This document shows, in pieces, positions 41,823 to 53,159 of a stretch of 64,000 nucleotides of DNA (its first letter is position 1; every line of letters starts with the position of its first letter). A model generated the notes under the pieces. That model did not search any database. It saw nothing but the letters and a program-made list of their open reading frames with translations, and had not been told where the DNA came from. The translations under genes were made by a program, and so were the position numbers. The DNA comes from Chamaelirium japonicum (lineage: Eukaryota; Streptophyta; Magnoliopsida; Liliales; Melanthiaceae): the NCBI GenBank assembly GCA_947650365.1, contig CANTAL010000128.1:174001-238000 (forward strand). Direction: 5' to 3'.

Positions 41823-43094
41823 ATGAGTCCGGCCACGCGGGGACAGAGACGGGTGAAAGCCCGCGCCGGGTCTACGCGAAACGGGCCGCTCGTTGAAGCC
41901 TCCCAACCCCTTGTCATGCTCAGTGACCAGATCCTTTTGGAGATGTTGGCCACTCAGCGGGCCATGATGGACGAGCTAGCGCGACTGCGCCAGATTCCGA
42001 CGATGAGCCAAAGGACTGATCTCTCCCCCGGACTCGACCCGCGGAGGGGAGAGTCAGCGATCCCGCCCCAGCATCTGGGAGTGTCGGTGGGGGTCGCTCC
42101 CCCTGTGCGACCTTCCCCCGCCCCAGCATCGTATCAACCCACAATGGCGGACGAGCCAGAGGTAAGGTCTCGATGAAGAGACCGTAACCCGCACCATCAG
42201 CGTGAGGAGGAACTCACGGTGGAAGTGTTACCCCGTTCGGAGACTCATGAGGTGACGGCCTCGCACAGACCTTTCCCTGCACCGAGGTGGCTACTTGTGA
42301 AGAGGCGGGGCCATCGCCAAGACGTCGCCCCCGAGCACCGCCGCAGCGAGGGTGTGGACTGGCTTCGAAGAAGCATGCATGATTGCTTGGGGCCTGCACA
42401 GTTGTCTTTGGGAAATCACCCCGAGCACTGGCAGCTACCTAGTATGCCCGTCGACCTCTTAGAAGAGCTCGCCGCCCGTGGAGGGAGCTCTCCCTTCACG
42501 AACAAGGTTCACCAGGGAGGTTTCCCTCAGCACTGGACTCCGCCGAAGTTCATGTTATTTGATGGATCACAAGACCCCGTGGACCACCTCTTGGCCTACC
42601 GGAAGTTATTATTCTTCCGCGACCAGGGCCATGTTCTGTGTCGTGCCTTCCCGAGCAGCTTGACGGGTTCGGCCCTGGATTGGTTTCATAAGTTACCTTC
42701 GGGCTGGGTCCCAAGCTTCATTGCTCTGTCGGGGCTGTTCCTGGAATAGTACCGTTGCAATCGACAACCTCCAAAGCGAATCGAATCACTGTTCGGTCTT
42801 GCCATGTGCGCACGGGAGACCCTCCGGTGCTTCTCGATGTGATTTCGGAATGCCTATCTCGCCCTCGAAGATTGAGCCGGGCGGGACCGGACAGCCGTGA
42901 GTGCCTTCCGGAGTGCGCTCCCCGAAGGAGGTGAGCTTCATGATGCGATTGTCATTTCCGATCCCAGCACTATGATCGAGCTCGTCGCCTTGGTCCAACA
43001 ACACATTAAGCTCGAAGATGTGGTGTTGGATCACCGAGGGAAGATGACCGAACAGCAGCAGCCTCCTACCTTACGCGTAGGCGCCCTCCTGTAA
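41823..43094 (+). pseudogene. Decayed gag of the gag-only element
   Basis: From ATG 41823 one reading frame can be followed to 43094 without frameshifts, but with at least four in-frame stops (TGA near 42174, TAG 42747, TGA near 42840 and 42874). The part at 42530-42740 matches a retrotransposon Gag domain: HWTPPKFMLFDGSQDPVDH and LTGSALDWFHKLPSG. Downstream comes ELVALVQQHIKLED. Stops without indels suggest decay mainly by point mutation, as expected from deamination of methylated cytosines. It ends at about residue 424 with no zinc knuckle, protease or RT after it. Confidence 0.72.
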
Positions 43095-43784
43095 ACCATT
43101 TTGTGCAATAAAGTATTTGGACTAAAGGAGTCTTCAAATTTGTGATCGATAGTAATCCACAGAGAACAACTCGCACGCGATCAGCTCGCAAGCAGTTTCC
43201 TCAAAGAACAGTTCGTCGTCGTGCGGACTTAAAGCAAGACTGGGGTTCTCAGTGGCCGTCCCAAACGACATTGAGATCGCCGGGGTAGTCCGCTGTCCAG
43301 GGGACTTTAAACATGACCGGGGTCCTTCGCATTCACATGCCATGAAAGGAAGCACTCGGAGGTGATCTAAGGGGACCTAAATGGGCGGCCACCCATTTAG
43401 GCGACCTGAAAATCTATTGGTATCCCTCGAAGCTAGACAACTTGGTGAGGTCACAAGCCACTGATGTCGAAGGCTAGAGGCAAGGCCACTGTCCGCTGTC
43501 GTGCGGACGTGATAAGCAAAACCGGGGTTCTGAGGATCCTTAACCGGTCAAGGGTAGCTAGCTTTTGATTCTTTTATCGCTTGTCGAACTTCCACCATTT
43601 GGCCCTTACGCTTTGTTTTGGTTCAATTTCTATCGATTTGTATTTTTTGTTGAGCTATAGGGCCCCACTATTTCGCACATATCGAATTTTCATGCATATC
43701 GATCTTTTTGCATTGCCGTCTATTTTTTTCAATTTAGCTACCTTGTCTGGGGTATGGTCCTCGTATCATCGGAGAAACCACACA

Positions 43785-44580
43785 TGCGGCCTGATGCCAC
43801 GCAACTTAGCTCGTTAAGCGACCTGGTGACATCACTGGCAGACGTGGCGGAGACACTTTACACGTCCTGATGCCACGCAGCTTAGCTCGTTGAGCGATCT
43901 GGTGACATCACGGGCAGACGCGGCGAAGATACCTTATGCGGCCTGATGCCACACAGCTCGTTGAGCGACCTGGTGACATCACGGGCAGACGCGACGAAGA
44001 TACCTTATGCGGCCTGATGCCACGCAGATCATTGAGCGACCTGGTGACATCACGGGCAGACGCGACGGAGACACCTTACGCGGCCTGATGTCACGCAGCT
44101 TGTTGAGCAACCTGGTGATATCACGGGCAGACGCGGCGGAGATACCTTACGCGACCTGATGCCATGCAGCTTAACTCGTTGAGTGGCTTGGTGACATCAT
44201 GGGCAGACGTGACGGAAACCACACACGCGGCCTGATGCCACGCAGCTTAGCTCGTTGAGCGACCTGGTGACATCACGGGTAGACGTGGCGGAGACACCTT
44301 ATGCGGCCTGATGCCACGCAGCTCGTTAAGCGACCTGGTGACATCACGGGCAGACGCGACGGAGACACCTTACGCGGCCTGATGCCACGCAGCTTAGCTC
44401 GTTGAGTGACCTAGTGACATCACAGGCAGACGTGGCAGAGATACCTTACGCGGCCTGATGCCACACAGCTTAGCTCATTGAGCGACCTGGTGATATCATG
44501 GGCAGACGCGGCGGAGACACCTTACGCGGCCTGATGCCATGCAGCTTAACTTGTTGAGCGACCCGATGATATCATGGGCA
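43785..44580 (+). repeat. ~70-82-bp tandem array inside the gag-only element
   Basis: About 11 units with GCGGCCTGATGCCACGCAGC, TCGTTGAGCGACCTGGTGAC and ATCACGGGCAGACG. Some units lack the CTTAGCTCG stretch, which explains the two lengths. Confidence 0.9.
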
Positions 44581-44639
44581 GACAGAGAGAATTTGGCGGA
44601 AGTCGGATCGTCATGCGCGCGAATCAAGCGTGTGACACA

Positions 44640-45790
44640 GCACATAACCCACTCCAAGTCGAGATCGTCATCCCGCTTGGAGACAGAGAAGGAGAAAGAA
44701 GAGCAGCATCATCTTCGAGGACTCGCTCACGAGACATTGCGAGTCAAAGCCCCTACGCAAGGTCGCCTGCGGCTGGTTCCTGTAGCCCGCCCGGAGTGGA
44801 CCCCGACCGTGCGACTAGCTCACAAAGGAAGGAGGTCGCCCACGGCTGGTGGTCCCGGCCCGCCCGGCGCTTGCAGTAGTAGATAACTGCGTTCCTTGTA
44901 TATAACAGTATTGTAGTGGCAGGTCGCTGCGTTCCTTGGACATAGCAGTATTGTCCTCGATGTCTCACCAATGAGATGTTGAGCCGGAGCCCCACTACAA
45001 GGTCGCCTGCGGCAGGTGCCCGCAGCTCGCCCGATGCAGACCTTGACCGCGTTCAACGAGCTCGCACAGGAAGGAGATCACTCGTGGCTGATGCTCCTGG
45101 CCTGCCCGGCGCTTGTAGTGGCAGGTAGCTGAATCCCTTGGACAAAGCAGCATCGTCCTCGAGGACTCGCTCATGAGACATTACGAGTCAAAGCCTATGC
45201 GCAAGGTCGCCAGTGGCTGGTGCCAGCAGCCCGCCCGGGGTAGACCCTGATCGCGTGTGACCAGCTCACATCGGAAGGAGGTCGCCCACGGCAGGTGCTC
45301 CCGGCCCGCCCGGCGCATGTTATAGCAGATAACTGGGTTCCTTGGATATAGCAGCATCGTCCTCGAGGTCTCACTCATGAGGCACTGGGAGTCTCAACTC
45401 TCGACGCGAGGCCGCCTACGGTTGGTGCCTATAACCCGCCCGGGGTGGACCCCGACCGTGTGTGACCAGCTCGCACCGGAAGGAGGTCGCCCACGGCAGG
45501 TGCTCCCGGCTCGCTTGGCGCGTGTTATAGCAGATAGCTACGTTCCTTGGATATAGCAGCATCGTCCTCGAGGTCTCACTCATGAGGCACTGGGAGTCTC
45601 AACTCTCGATGCGAGGCCGCCTGCAGTTGGTTCCTATAGCCCGCCCGGGGTAGACCCCGACTGCGTGCGACCTGCTCGCACCGGAAGGAGGTCGCCCGCG
45701 ACCGGTGCTCCCGGCCCGCCCGGCGCATGTTATAGCAGATAGCTGCGTTTCTTGGACATAGCAGTATCGTCCTCAAGGCCGCATGAGTGA
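44640..45790 (+). repeat. ~210-240-bp tandem array inside the gag-only element
   Basis: Five units, starting near 44757, 44998, 45201, 45411 and 45619. Each has AAGGTCGCC or GAGGCCGCC, CCCGCCCGGGGT, GGAAGGAGGTCGCCC and GTTCCTTGGA words. Possibly derived from the element's own leader or a captured segment. Confidence 0.85.
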
Positions 45791-46022
45791 GGCATCTCCA
45801 ATTTTACAATAGCTGAAGCTGGATCGCCATGCATACAAAGCCCTCACTTGGCGTCACACTAGACATGATCCAGTTCGCGTGCGACTAGCTTGCACCCGGA
45901 GAGAGCCGTCACCCATGATACAGAGCCGTCTGCCAAGTTGGAGCCTGACCATGAGCGTCACCACTTTGCTACTCCTTAGCGAGCGGCGCAGTTTTCTCCA
46001 CCGCTCCCTCAGGAGGGGGTAA

Positions 46023-46965
46023 TGATGGTCCCCAAAAAAATGGCTCTCAGGAGGAAGCACCGGCCGTAGCCAAGGCTCACAACCCGCCCAAGGTCAACCC
46101 AGACGCTTATAATAAGCTTGCGCACCAAGAATTCAAGCCACGAGCAGAGCGACACTCAGTACTGATGCTGTTGCCATAAAGAAATGGCTTCTACCGCTCC
46201 ACACAGCTAACCCGAGGGCTCGCCTGTTGGCGACAGGAGAGGCTCTGAAATAACCCATAAGCAACCTACGGCTCGCCAGGAGCTCACCCCCGGCTCGCCA
46301 GGAGCACGCCCCCAGCTCGCTCAGGAGCTCACCCCCGGCTCGCCAGGAGCACGCCCCCAGCTCGCTCAGGAGCTCGCCCCAGCTCGCTCAGGAGCTCGTC
46401 AAACCCAGCACCCACAGCTCGCTCAGGAGCTCGCTTGATCACGCCAACAGCTAAGGAGGTCGCCCCCTTTGCTCACGGAGGTCGCCTACAGTAAGGCGGC
46501 GCCCAATCGACAGATGTCACTACCCCCATGGAGCTACATGGACGATTGCAGTCCACGAAAGCCGGCAGAGTCGGTCTAGGACCTCCTACACTAGAGCTCT
46601 CCAGAGTCTCCACTTGGCAAGGACAAGACCGGTGCGTCCCCCTTTTCCACCGCCTGGCAGGCTAAACGACAAAGGCCATCAAGGTCCATGTGGGCTGGCA
46701 CATGGAGGCACTGAAGGTGCTAGAAGAGCCCCCACGTGTCGGATTCTGATAGGCAGTAAAAGGCTATAAAGGTACATCCCCTGGCTCCAAAGTACAGGTT
46801 CGAAACCCTCATCCCTATCACTTCCAACTACTACAGCTCTCCCCTGTTTGTACCTGTTCTGACTTGAGCGTCGGAGGGTCTGCGCTCCTAAGGGAGCCAG
46901 CCGTTCTCATGCTTTCTCTGTCTTGCAGGGTGACCGCTCGGACCAGCGAAAAATATCCCCCAACA
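46023..46965 (+). repeat. 3' LTR of the gag-only element
   Basis: 46 bp longer than the 5' LTR, accounted for by two extra units of the ~23-bp GCTCGCCAGGAG/AGCTCGCTCAGG repeat at about 46266-46400. Confidence 0.9.
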
Positions 46966-46970
46966 GTATC

Positions 46971-47513
46971 ATTGCCTGTCATATCACAATAATGCGGCGC
47001 CGGACCTGGGCCCAAGGAGTCGAATCTCATCATCATGTTTCCTGGGATCTGACGAAGGGAGCACCGCTGGCGTCGTCTCAGTTCTTGCGCACGCGCATGG
47101 ACATGTGGCGGGCTCTGATTGGGCGACGGGATTCGTCACATCGATCGTCGCTGGGTCGCCTCGCATGCCGCGCTTGTCATTAAATGCCAATCATCTCGCC
47201 TGCTTTTATTGAGCCTATAAATAAGGGGGGGGGGGGGGGGTGAGAATTTCTACCCCTCTTTACTGCAAACAGCTCTCCTTCCCAGCTTGCTCTCGCAACC
47301 ACCCCAGCTTTCTTCTCCTCTTTCTAATGCCGACCTCCGTTGCTCCTAGCTTCGAGGTGGTGACGAGCGTGGCCGTGACCTCGGCCGCGGTCCCCGTCAT
47401 CTCCGCTCCAGCGCCTGATCTTCCCATACAAGAAGCCCTTCCGCCTCCTGAAACTGAAGTCTCTGTACCAGAACAAGAGACGGTGATGGTCTGGCTCAAG
47501 GACTCTAGCTCAG
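46971..47513 (+). other. Promoter- and leader-like sequence joined to a LOR fragment
   Basis: GAGCCTATAAATAAGG at about 47211-47226 is TATA-like. It is followed by a 16-G run (47225-47240), a pyrimidine-rich leader and ATG 47329, opening a Pro/Val/Ala-rich frame (MPTSVAPSFEVVTSVAV) that enters the LOR part at about 47506 and stops at 47558-47560. I recognise no domain. It resembles an LTR promoter with leader rather than a LOR 5' end. Confidence 0.4.
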
Positions 47514-47960
47514 GTGTGGTGCACGTACTTACTATCAAGGATTTATTTAGTTTGTGTTGACCACCCAATTAATATTTACGCAAACCCCTTATCTCCAAAT
47601 TAATAAGCGGTATGGGACTAAACAAACGCCAACAATTAGAAAAGAATTTAATCGATACGATTACCTATCATTCGTCTAATCGTGGTGATGCAAACGAGCA
47701 AGATGAGCAAGGAACGCAAGTCGAGCTTGGAAAGCATGCATTTAGGGTCACCGTCGATCAGAACACGGATTCATGCTTTATCGCCGCTCTTGTCATGATT
47801 CTCTATGTCTGTGACGAAGAAGCATCTCGTGGGGCGACCGCGGCCTCTGCCTCTGCCTCTGCCTTTGCCTCTAACGTAGTACCTAGTTCCATATAAGCAT
47901 TAGCAATTATGGTCATCATCTCTGGTTTGAATAAATCTCATCCATGAGATAAGGACCTTT
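47506..47960 (+). pseudogene. LOR gene copy 2, 3' fragment
   Basis: Matches copy 1 from TAGCTCAG, the last bases of the penultimate exon, through the intron and last exon. The intron donor is kept at 47514, and the intron is longer (~179 nt) than in copy 1. The acceptor is lost (GATGCAA instead of GATGCAG near 47692) and the following codon is ACG rather than ATG. The last-exon frame still reads LGKHAFRVTVDQNTDSCF and ends TAA 47894-47896, with a shorter Ala/Ser tail and no histidines. All upstream exons are absent. Confidence 0.75.
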
Positions 47961-48199
47961 ATTGTAACCGCTATAAATTTTTTTTCCCGTACATGAGACG
48001 TTGGTCATAAATAACTGACCGCTAGGTCCTCAGAAAGCAATGAACGAACAATGGGGGAGAAATCTCGATCCCAGTATCCCTCACAACCACTAGCGCGGTC
48101 TCACGGGCAAGCCAATTTGAGGTGGAATTTCCCCCCCTTGGGATCTATCTGATGGACACCCCATCTACTCGGCCTCAAGCCTGATGACATGACAACACC

Positions 48200-49140
48200 A
48201 AAGATTCTAGTCATGCAGAATGAAACCTCCCAAGCACCAAGGCATCCCTCGCATGTGCTGCATCCGTCGTCACCACCACCCGACCACACCTATATGTGCC
48301 AACTCTTCCAATAACGCTCGGATTTTCCATATTTCCGCCTTTATGACAGAGTTCACTTGACACAAGGATCCCACCGCAACAAGAGAACCGGTCACAGTGG
48401 CTAGAACCCATGCTCCACTCGCAAGCTCATCAACAGACCCAAATACTCCATATGTCCAAGCCAGGTACTCCATCGCCTGTACGACCCCTTCACGATGGAG
48501 TTGTGCAACCACCCCGCGTATATACCGCTGCAGCATAGAAAAACCCCGATGAATAATATCCGCAGGCCTTCGAGCGGGTCCTCGTCACACTGGGCATTCC
48601 ATAGGCCCCAACACGCCACCGCCTGAATCTCTACGAGTAGAGGCAGCTCCAGAGTAAGCTTCCTAGAGGTAGGCCGTGCAGTCAGCATACCTTATGTAAA
48701 GAACTCCCTGTTAAACCCATCTGGTCCCGGAGCTTTATTATCTGGTGCTGCAAACACTACTTGTCGGATTTCATCAGCATCCGGAATGCGTGTAAGAAAC
48801 TCATTAGCCTCCAGTGGGACATAATGAGGGAAGTCCGCAAGCTAATGAGTCTGGAGGTCCTCCTCCTTCGTCCATATTACCTGAAAAAATCCCACCAACT
48901 ATGGTCGTAAACGTTGTGGATCTGTAACCATGCTCCCTCCAATCTGCAAGCTTCGAATCCCGTTCCTCTCGCGCCGATTCCTTGTGCTGTTATGGAAGAA
49001 CTTTGTGTTCTTATCCCCAGCTTGAAGCCACCTAATCCGAGATTTCTGGGCCCAAATACTCTATTGTTGTTCCAGCGCCCATTCAAGTTGCCCCTGGGCA
49101 CGATCTTAATCCTCCTTGCTCCCCTGCCTATGTAGGTGTA
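48200..49140 (-). pseudogene. LINE relic: RT start, then zf-RVT/RNase H pieces
   Basis: On the minus strand 49110-48700 reads, across frames, KSRIRWLQAGDKNTKFFH, RIPDADEIRQVVFA and APDNKAPGPDGFN, which is the start of a plant LINE RT domain. The catalytic RT core is missing. From 48690 to 48200 come pieces like CWGLWNAQ and AEIWKIRALLEE that fit the end of the LINE ORF2. Internally deleted and interrupted by stops. Confidence 0.68.
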
Positions 49141-49690
49141 AAATTTGGCCAACGTCTGGTATCGGGACCCACTAACACTGCATGGAGGTCCATGAAAACG
49201 GCGATGGGACCCACTAGCCCTGCCTTGGGGTCCACGAAGACGACGATGGGCTCTACCAGCCCCGCATGTATCCAGACGTAGCTACAGAAACCGCCCCGTA
49301 CCCCGTTTTCATCTCAAAATCTCTATAAATAGCAGACCCTACGAGTGTAATAGATCGGATATTTGATTTATGAATTGGACTTGCGAAAAACCAGAGCTCT
49401 GACGTCATCCCTCTCCCTTCTAAGACAAGTGATACTCTACCTGTCGGGACCACTGCATTTCAAGTGTTAATGAATTCAGGTTGCACCTTATAGCACAGAG
49501 ACGTAGGCTTCGGTTGAACTCCGAGATCACATCTCGTGTTAACTCCCTTCTCAACTCATCTGTCACTTCTAAAACCAAGTCTATGAACCTTCATCCCTAT
49601 CAAAGTTCATCCCAAAGACACCAACGTCCGAACCGACTTTCAAACCAATGGTTCAATCGACTCTCGACTCAAATCGACTGACTATTGGGC
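49141..49690. other. Unassigned insert within the LINE relic
   Basis: Separates the endonuclease part (49690-50150) from the RT part (to 49140). It has a TATAAATA near 49324 and LTR-like wording, but no paired LTR or target duplication was found. Confidence 0.35.
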
Positions 49691-50314
49691 GGAGTCCTCG
49701 GGTCGGCACGGGGACCATCCCCCACAGCCTAAACTCTCATCCCCCATCCAATCTAGCTGAAGCCACAACGAGTCTACTAATTTATGAATGTTCCCCACTA
49801 CATGCTTGTTCCAATGGGCAAGCGCCCTCTTCACAAATGGTAGATTGTCCGTACAGCTAGCCCCTCGAATCCAGGTCTCTCGCATCACCGTCATACATCG
49901 AGCTAGCCATGGATAGACAAAAGTTGTAAAACCTCCAGGGAACATTCCGCGGTTTGGTATCCTTAGCAACAGGGAGCAGGATAGGATTGTGATCCGAAAC
50001 ACAATGTGGGAGATGGCGAGCACTCTAATCATCAAATGCCAACGTCCAGTTAGAATTGACAATAAGATTTGGGGTCGAAAACGTCGAATCAAAAAACGAA
50101 GGTGACCCATCGCCAGCGGCTGTAGCAAGCCCCAGCAATTCCAAAACAAAATTTTTATTTAGGGAAAAAAATCAGAAGTTCAGCAGGGAGTTTCCCGTTC
50201 CTCCCTGATTTATTCAATGACATGGATCGCAATGCAAACTTCTTCTTGATCTTCACCGTGTGCATGCATTAAGTTCCTACAGTCTCAGCCACCGGAGTCT
50301 CAGCCATCGGAGTC
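49690..50314 (-). pseudogene. LINE 5' part: leader and APE endonuclease fragment, copy 2
   Basis: The minus strand shows the start of a LINE ORF2 (FWNCWGLLQPLAMGHLRFLI, like the W-NCRGLG start of APE endonucleases). Further on come SDHNPILL-like and LAHWNKHVVGNIHKLVDSL, the link between endonuclease and RT. The leader extends to 50314, where the copia element is inserted, and continues at 57641. Copy 1 is at 39262-39560. Confidence 0.7.
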
Positions 50315-50319
50315 ACCAT

Positions 50320-50746
50320 TGTTGGGTTTTTCTACACGAGAACAACCCCGATCGACAGACCGAGATCGTCATCTTGGATGAAGAACATACCTTCGTGTGA
50401 CGAGAGAGATCGTTCGCAATACCGGGTGAAGATCTTCCACACGCTGCCGTCTCCCGTGGATTCGATGGGTCCTCCTGAATCCCTCTGGATTCACAACGGC
50501 GGCTTTGAAGACGTGCGTATAGGGACTTCACCCCTGCACATCTATTTATAATAGATGTGTCCAACCGGTAGATGCAACCCATCAGGGCATCCACCGGTTA
50601 TTGGGTGCACATGAGAATGAGGCTAGGTTCACCACCAACCCTGTCAAGCCTCTTAGTTGAGTTGCCCGGTCTGACCAGGACCGCGACAACCAACCCGGTC
50701 CACCTAGTTCAGTAACTCTCCCGTAAAGGGCCATCAAAAACCAATA
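50320..50746 (-). repeat. 3' LTR of the copia element
   Basis: Plus-strand ends TGTTGGGTTTTTC and AAAAACCAATA (the other LTR has CCAACA). TGTTGG..CCAACA is the usual copia terminus. Confidence 0.92.
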
Positions 50747-51690
50747 ATCTCCCACTTGGCCCTTTACACAATACAAGTGTGGGAACTTATTTCAAAATAT
50801 ACATATATAATTTTGTAATGAAAATAATTTTTTTTTTTTTGAAATATTTGGAGAGTCACTCAGTTTTGAAAAACACGATCCGGATCGATTTTAAAAGAAA
50901 AAATACTAAGGGACCATTCATGTCTTTGTTCAAAATGACCCTGATAGGAGATCATGATTGTTCCAGCATATCCTATGCTGGTTCATATCCATGGTCAACC
51001 TATCAGACCCACAAAGAACTCCAACAAACAACTCTGGTGGTTTTCTCATGTATCTATGGGTTATCTGAGCACATTATCACTTGGTCTTGTGCCTAGGCCC
51101 ATAATATCCAACCTCATGCTTGTCCAAGCATGTCATTCTAATGCCCATGTTGATACCCAATCAACTACAAATAGAATGAAGGCGTTTCGATGTGGTGCCC
51201 ACCCACGCCTAGCCCAGGTCTCTCTTGAGTACCGTGTACTTCAGGCTTACTGGACGTTCTGACATGTTGCCAAAGCATGTCTAGTCTCAGTATCTTGAGT
51301 AAGTTATCTTACTCCAGGTATATTGGACTATCGAGCATGTTGCCTAAGCATGCCTAGTCTCAATGTCACTTTTGAGTATCGTGTACTCCAGGCTTACTGG
51401 ACGTTCCGACATGTTGCCAAAGCATGTCTAGTCTCAGTATCTTGAGTAAATCATATTACTTCAGGCTATGATCTTGCTTACATTTGACATAACTCAAATA
51501 AGGAAATGGCATCGAGATTTATTCATCTAAAGACGAAATAACAGTGATTAAATGTAAGGCAAAGGGACTCAACTACTGATACAAGGACTCCATCAAGTCC
51601 ATACGGGTCACATGGCTTTGGAAAACATCTGGTGCAAGTCCCTTGGTGAGAGGGTCTGCTGCCATCAGCTCTATGCGAACATGCGGGATC
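50747..51690 (-). other. Non-coding tail between copia pol and 3' LTR
   Basis: Starts with the PPT complement. Contains a tandem duplication of a ~150-bp segment (TGTACTYCAGGCTTACTGGACG at 51234 and 51384; CATGTTGCC words). Part of the copia transcript; no ORF of note. Confidence 0.6.
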
Positions 51691-52960
51691 TCCACCACTA
51701 CTCCTTTGACTTTCTCGCAGACAAGCGTATACTTGATATCAAGTGTTTGTTACATCTGACAACCTTCTCATTCTTGACATGCTGACAAACAGCTTCATTG
51801 TCACAGAAAATTGACAAAGACTTTTGGATCGAATCCACAATGCTTAAGCCTCCAATGAAGTTCTTCAGCCAAAGAGCGTGCTTTGTAGCCTCATAGCAAG
51901 CAACATACTCTGCATGCATAGTGGAGTCAGTCACAATCGACTATTTGGAGCTTTTCCATGAAATAGCTCCTCCCGCCATCAGGAAAACATATCCCGAAGT
52001 GGATTTCAGGATGTCTTTACAGCCAGCAAATTCTGAGTCGGTGTAGCCAATCACCTGAAGCTCACTGCCCTACCTGTAGGTAAGCATGAACTCTTTGGTA
52101 CGCTGAAGATACCTCAGAACTTTCTTAGCTGCACGCATATGAGCTATACCCGGATTCTACACATAACGACCCAACATCCCAATAGCAAAACTGATGTCTG
52201 GTCGAATACAAGTCATAGCATACATGACGCTCCCCACAATGGAAGCGTACTCATCTGTATCCACTTGACTCCTCTCAGCCTGATTCTTGGGACACTGATC
52301 CTGGGAAAATACATCTCCCTTCAGTACCGGTGCATCACTCGGAGCACACCTATCCATCCTGAACCTCTTCAGGACCTTCTCAACATAAGCTGCATATGAG
52401 AGTCCCAGAATTTTTGCTGCTCTGTCTCTGTGAATCTTGATCCCAAGCACATAGTCTGCTTGACCCATGTCCTTCATATCGAATTTCTTCGATAAGAAGT
52501 GCTTAGCATCATGGAGCATGTGAATGTCATTACTCGCCAAGAGAATATCATCAACATAGAGGATGAGTACGACAAACCTGCTCCCACTGGCTTTTAGATA
52601 TATGCATCTATCAACCATATTCTCTTGGAAACCATACTCTGTAGCAACCTGATCAAACTTCAGGTACCACTGCCTGAAAGCCTGCTTCAGCCTATAAATA
52701 GACTTCCTCAATTGGCAAACCAACTGTTCGCTCCCACTGACTGCAAAGCCCTCTGGCTGTGACATATAAATGTCCTCTGTCAGATCACCATTTAGAAACG
52801 CTGTTTTAACATCCATCTGGTGCAATTCCAGGTTATGATGGGCTACAATGGCCATAATCACTCTCAAGGAGTCCTTAGTGGAAACCGGAGAGTAAGTCTC
52901 GCCAAAGTCAATACCCTCCTTCTGCCTGAAACCTTTAGCCACCAGTCTGGCCTTGAATCT
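51690..52960 (-). pseudogene. Copia reverse transcriptase and RNase H, broken
   Basis: The RT frame (52942-52157 on minus) reads AKGFRQKEGIDFGETYSPV, HQMDVKTAFLNGDL, YRLKQAFRQWYLKFD and YVDDILLAS (YVDD at 52548-52559), all copia RT boxes, and on to DEYASIVGSVMYAMTCIRPD. RNase H follows at 51934-51698 (DSTMHAEYVACYEATKHALW). Stops between the parts, for example near 52157, and frame changes make it inactive. Confidence 0.9.
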
Positions 52961-53159
52961 CTCGATCTTGCCATCAGCATCTCTCTTGGTCTTAAAGAAT
53001 CACTTGCATTCCACCGCCTTTCGGTTTTCTGGTATCACAACAAGATCCCAAATATGATTCTTCTCCATAGATTGCAACTCCTCTCTGATAGCCTCCAGCC
53101 ACTGTCGAGATTCATTGCAACCCATGGCTTTACGGAAGGAAGTAGGGTCAGTAATATCA

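Larger units (their letters stand above)
40831..46970 (+). mobile_element. Non-autonomous gypsy-like LTR retrotransposon with gag only
   Basis: LTRs of 897 bp (40836-41732) and 943 bp (46023-46965) start TGATGGTCCCC and end CCCAATA or CCCAACA. They are flanked by a perfect target duplication GTATC (40831-40835 and 46966-46970). PBS TGGCGCCGTCTGTGGG follows the 5' LTR at 41735-41750. PPT-like CAGGAGGGGG precedes the 3' LTR. Only a decayed gag is present; protease, RT and integrase are absent and their place is taken by two tandem arrays. It would have needed a related autonomous element. Confidence 0.88.
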
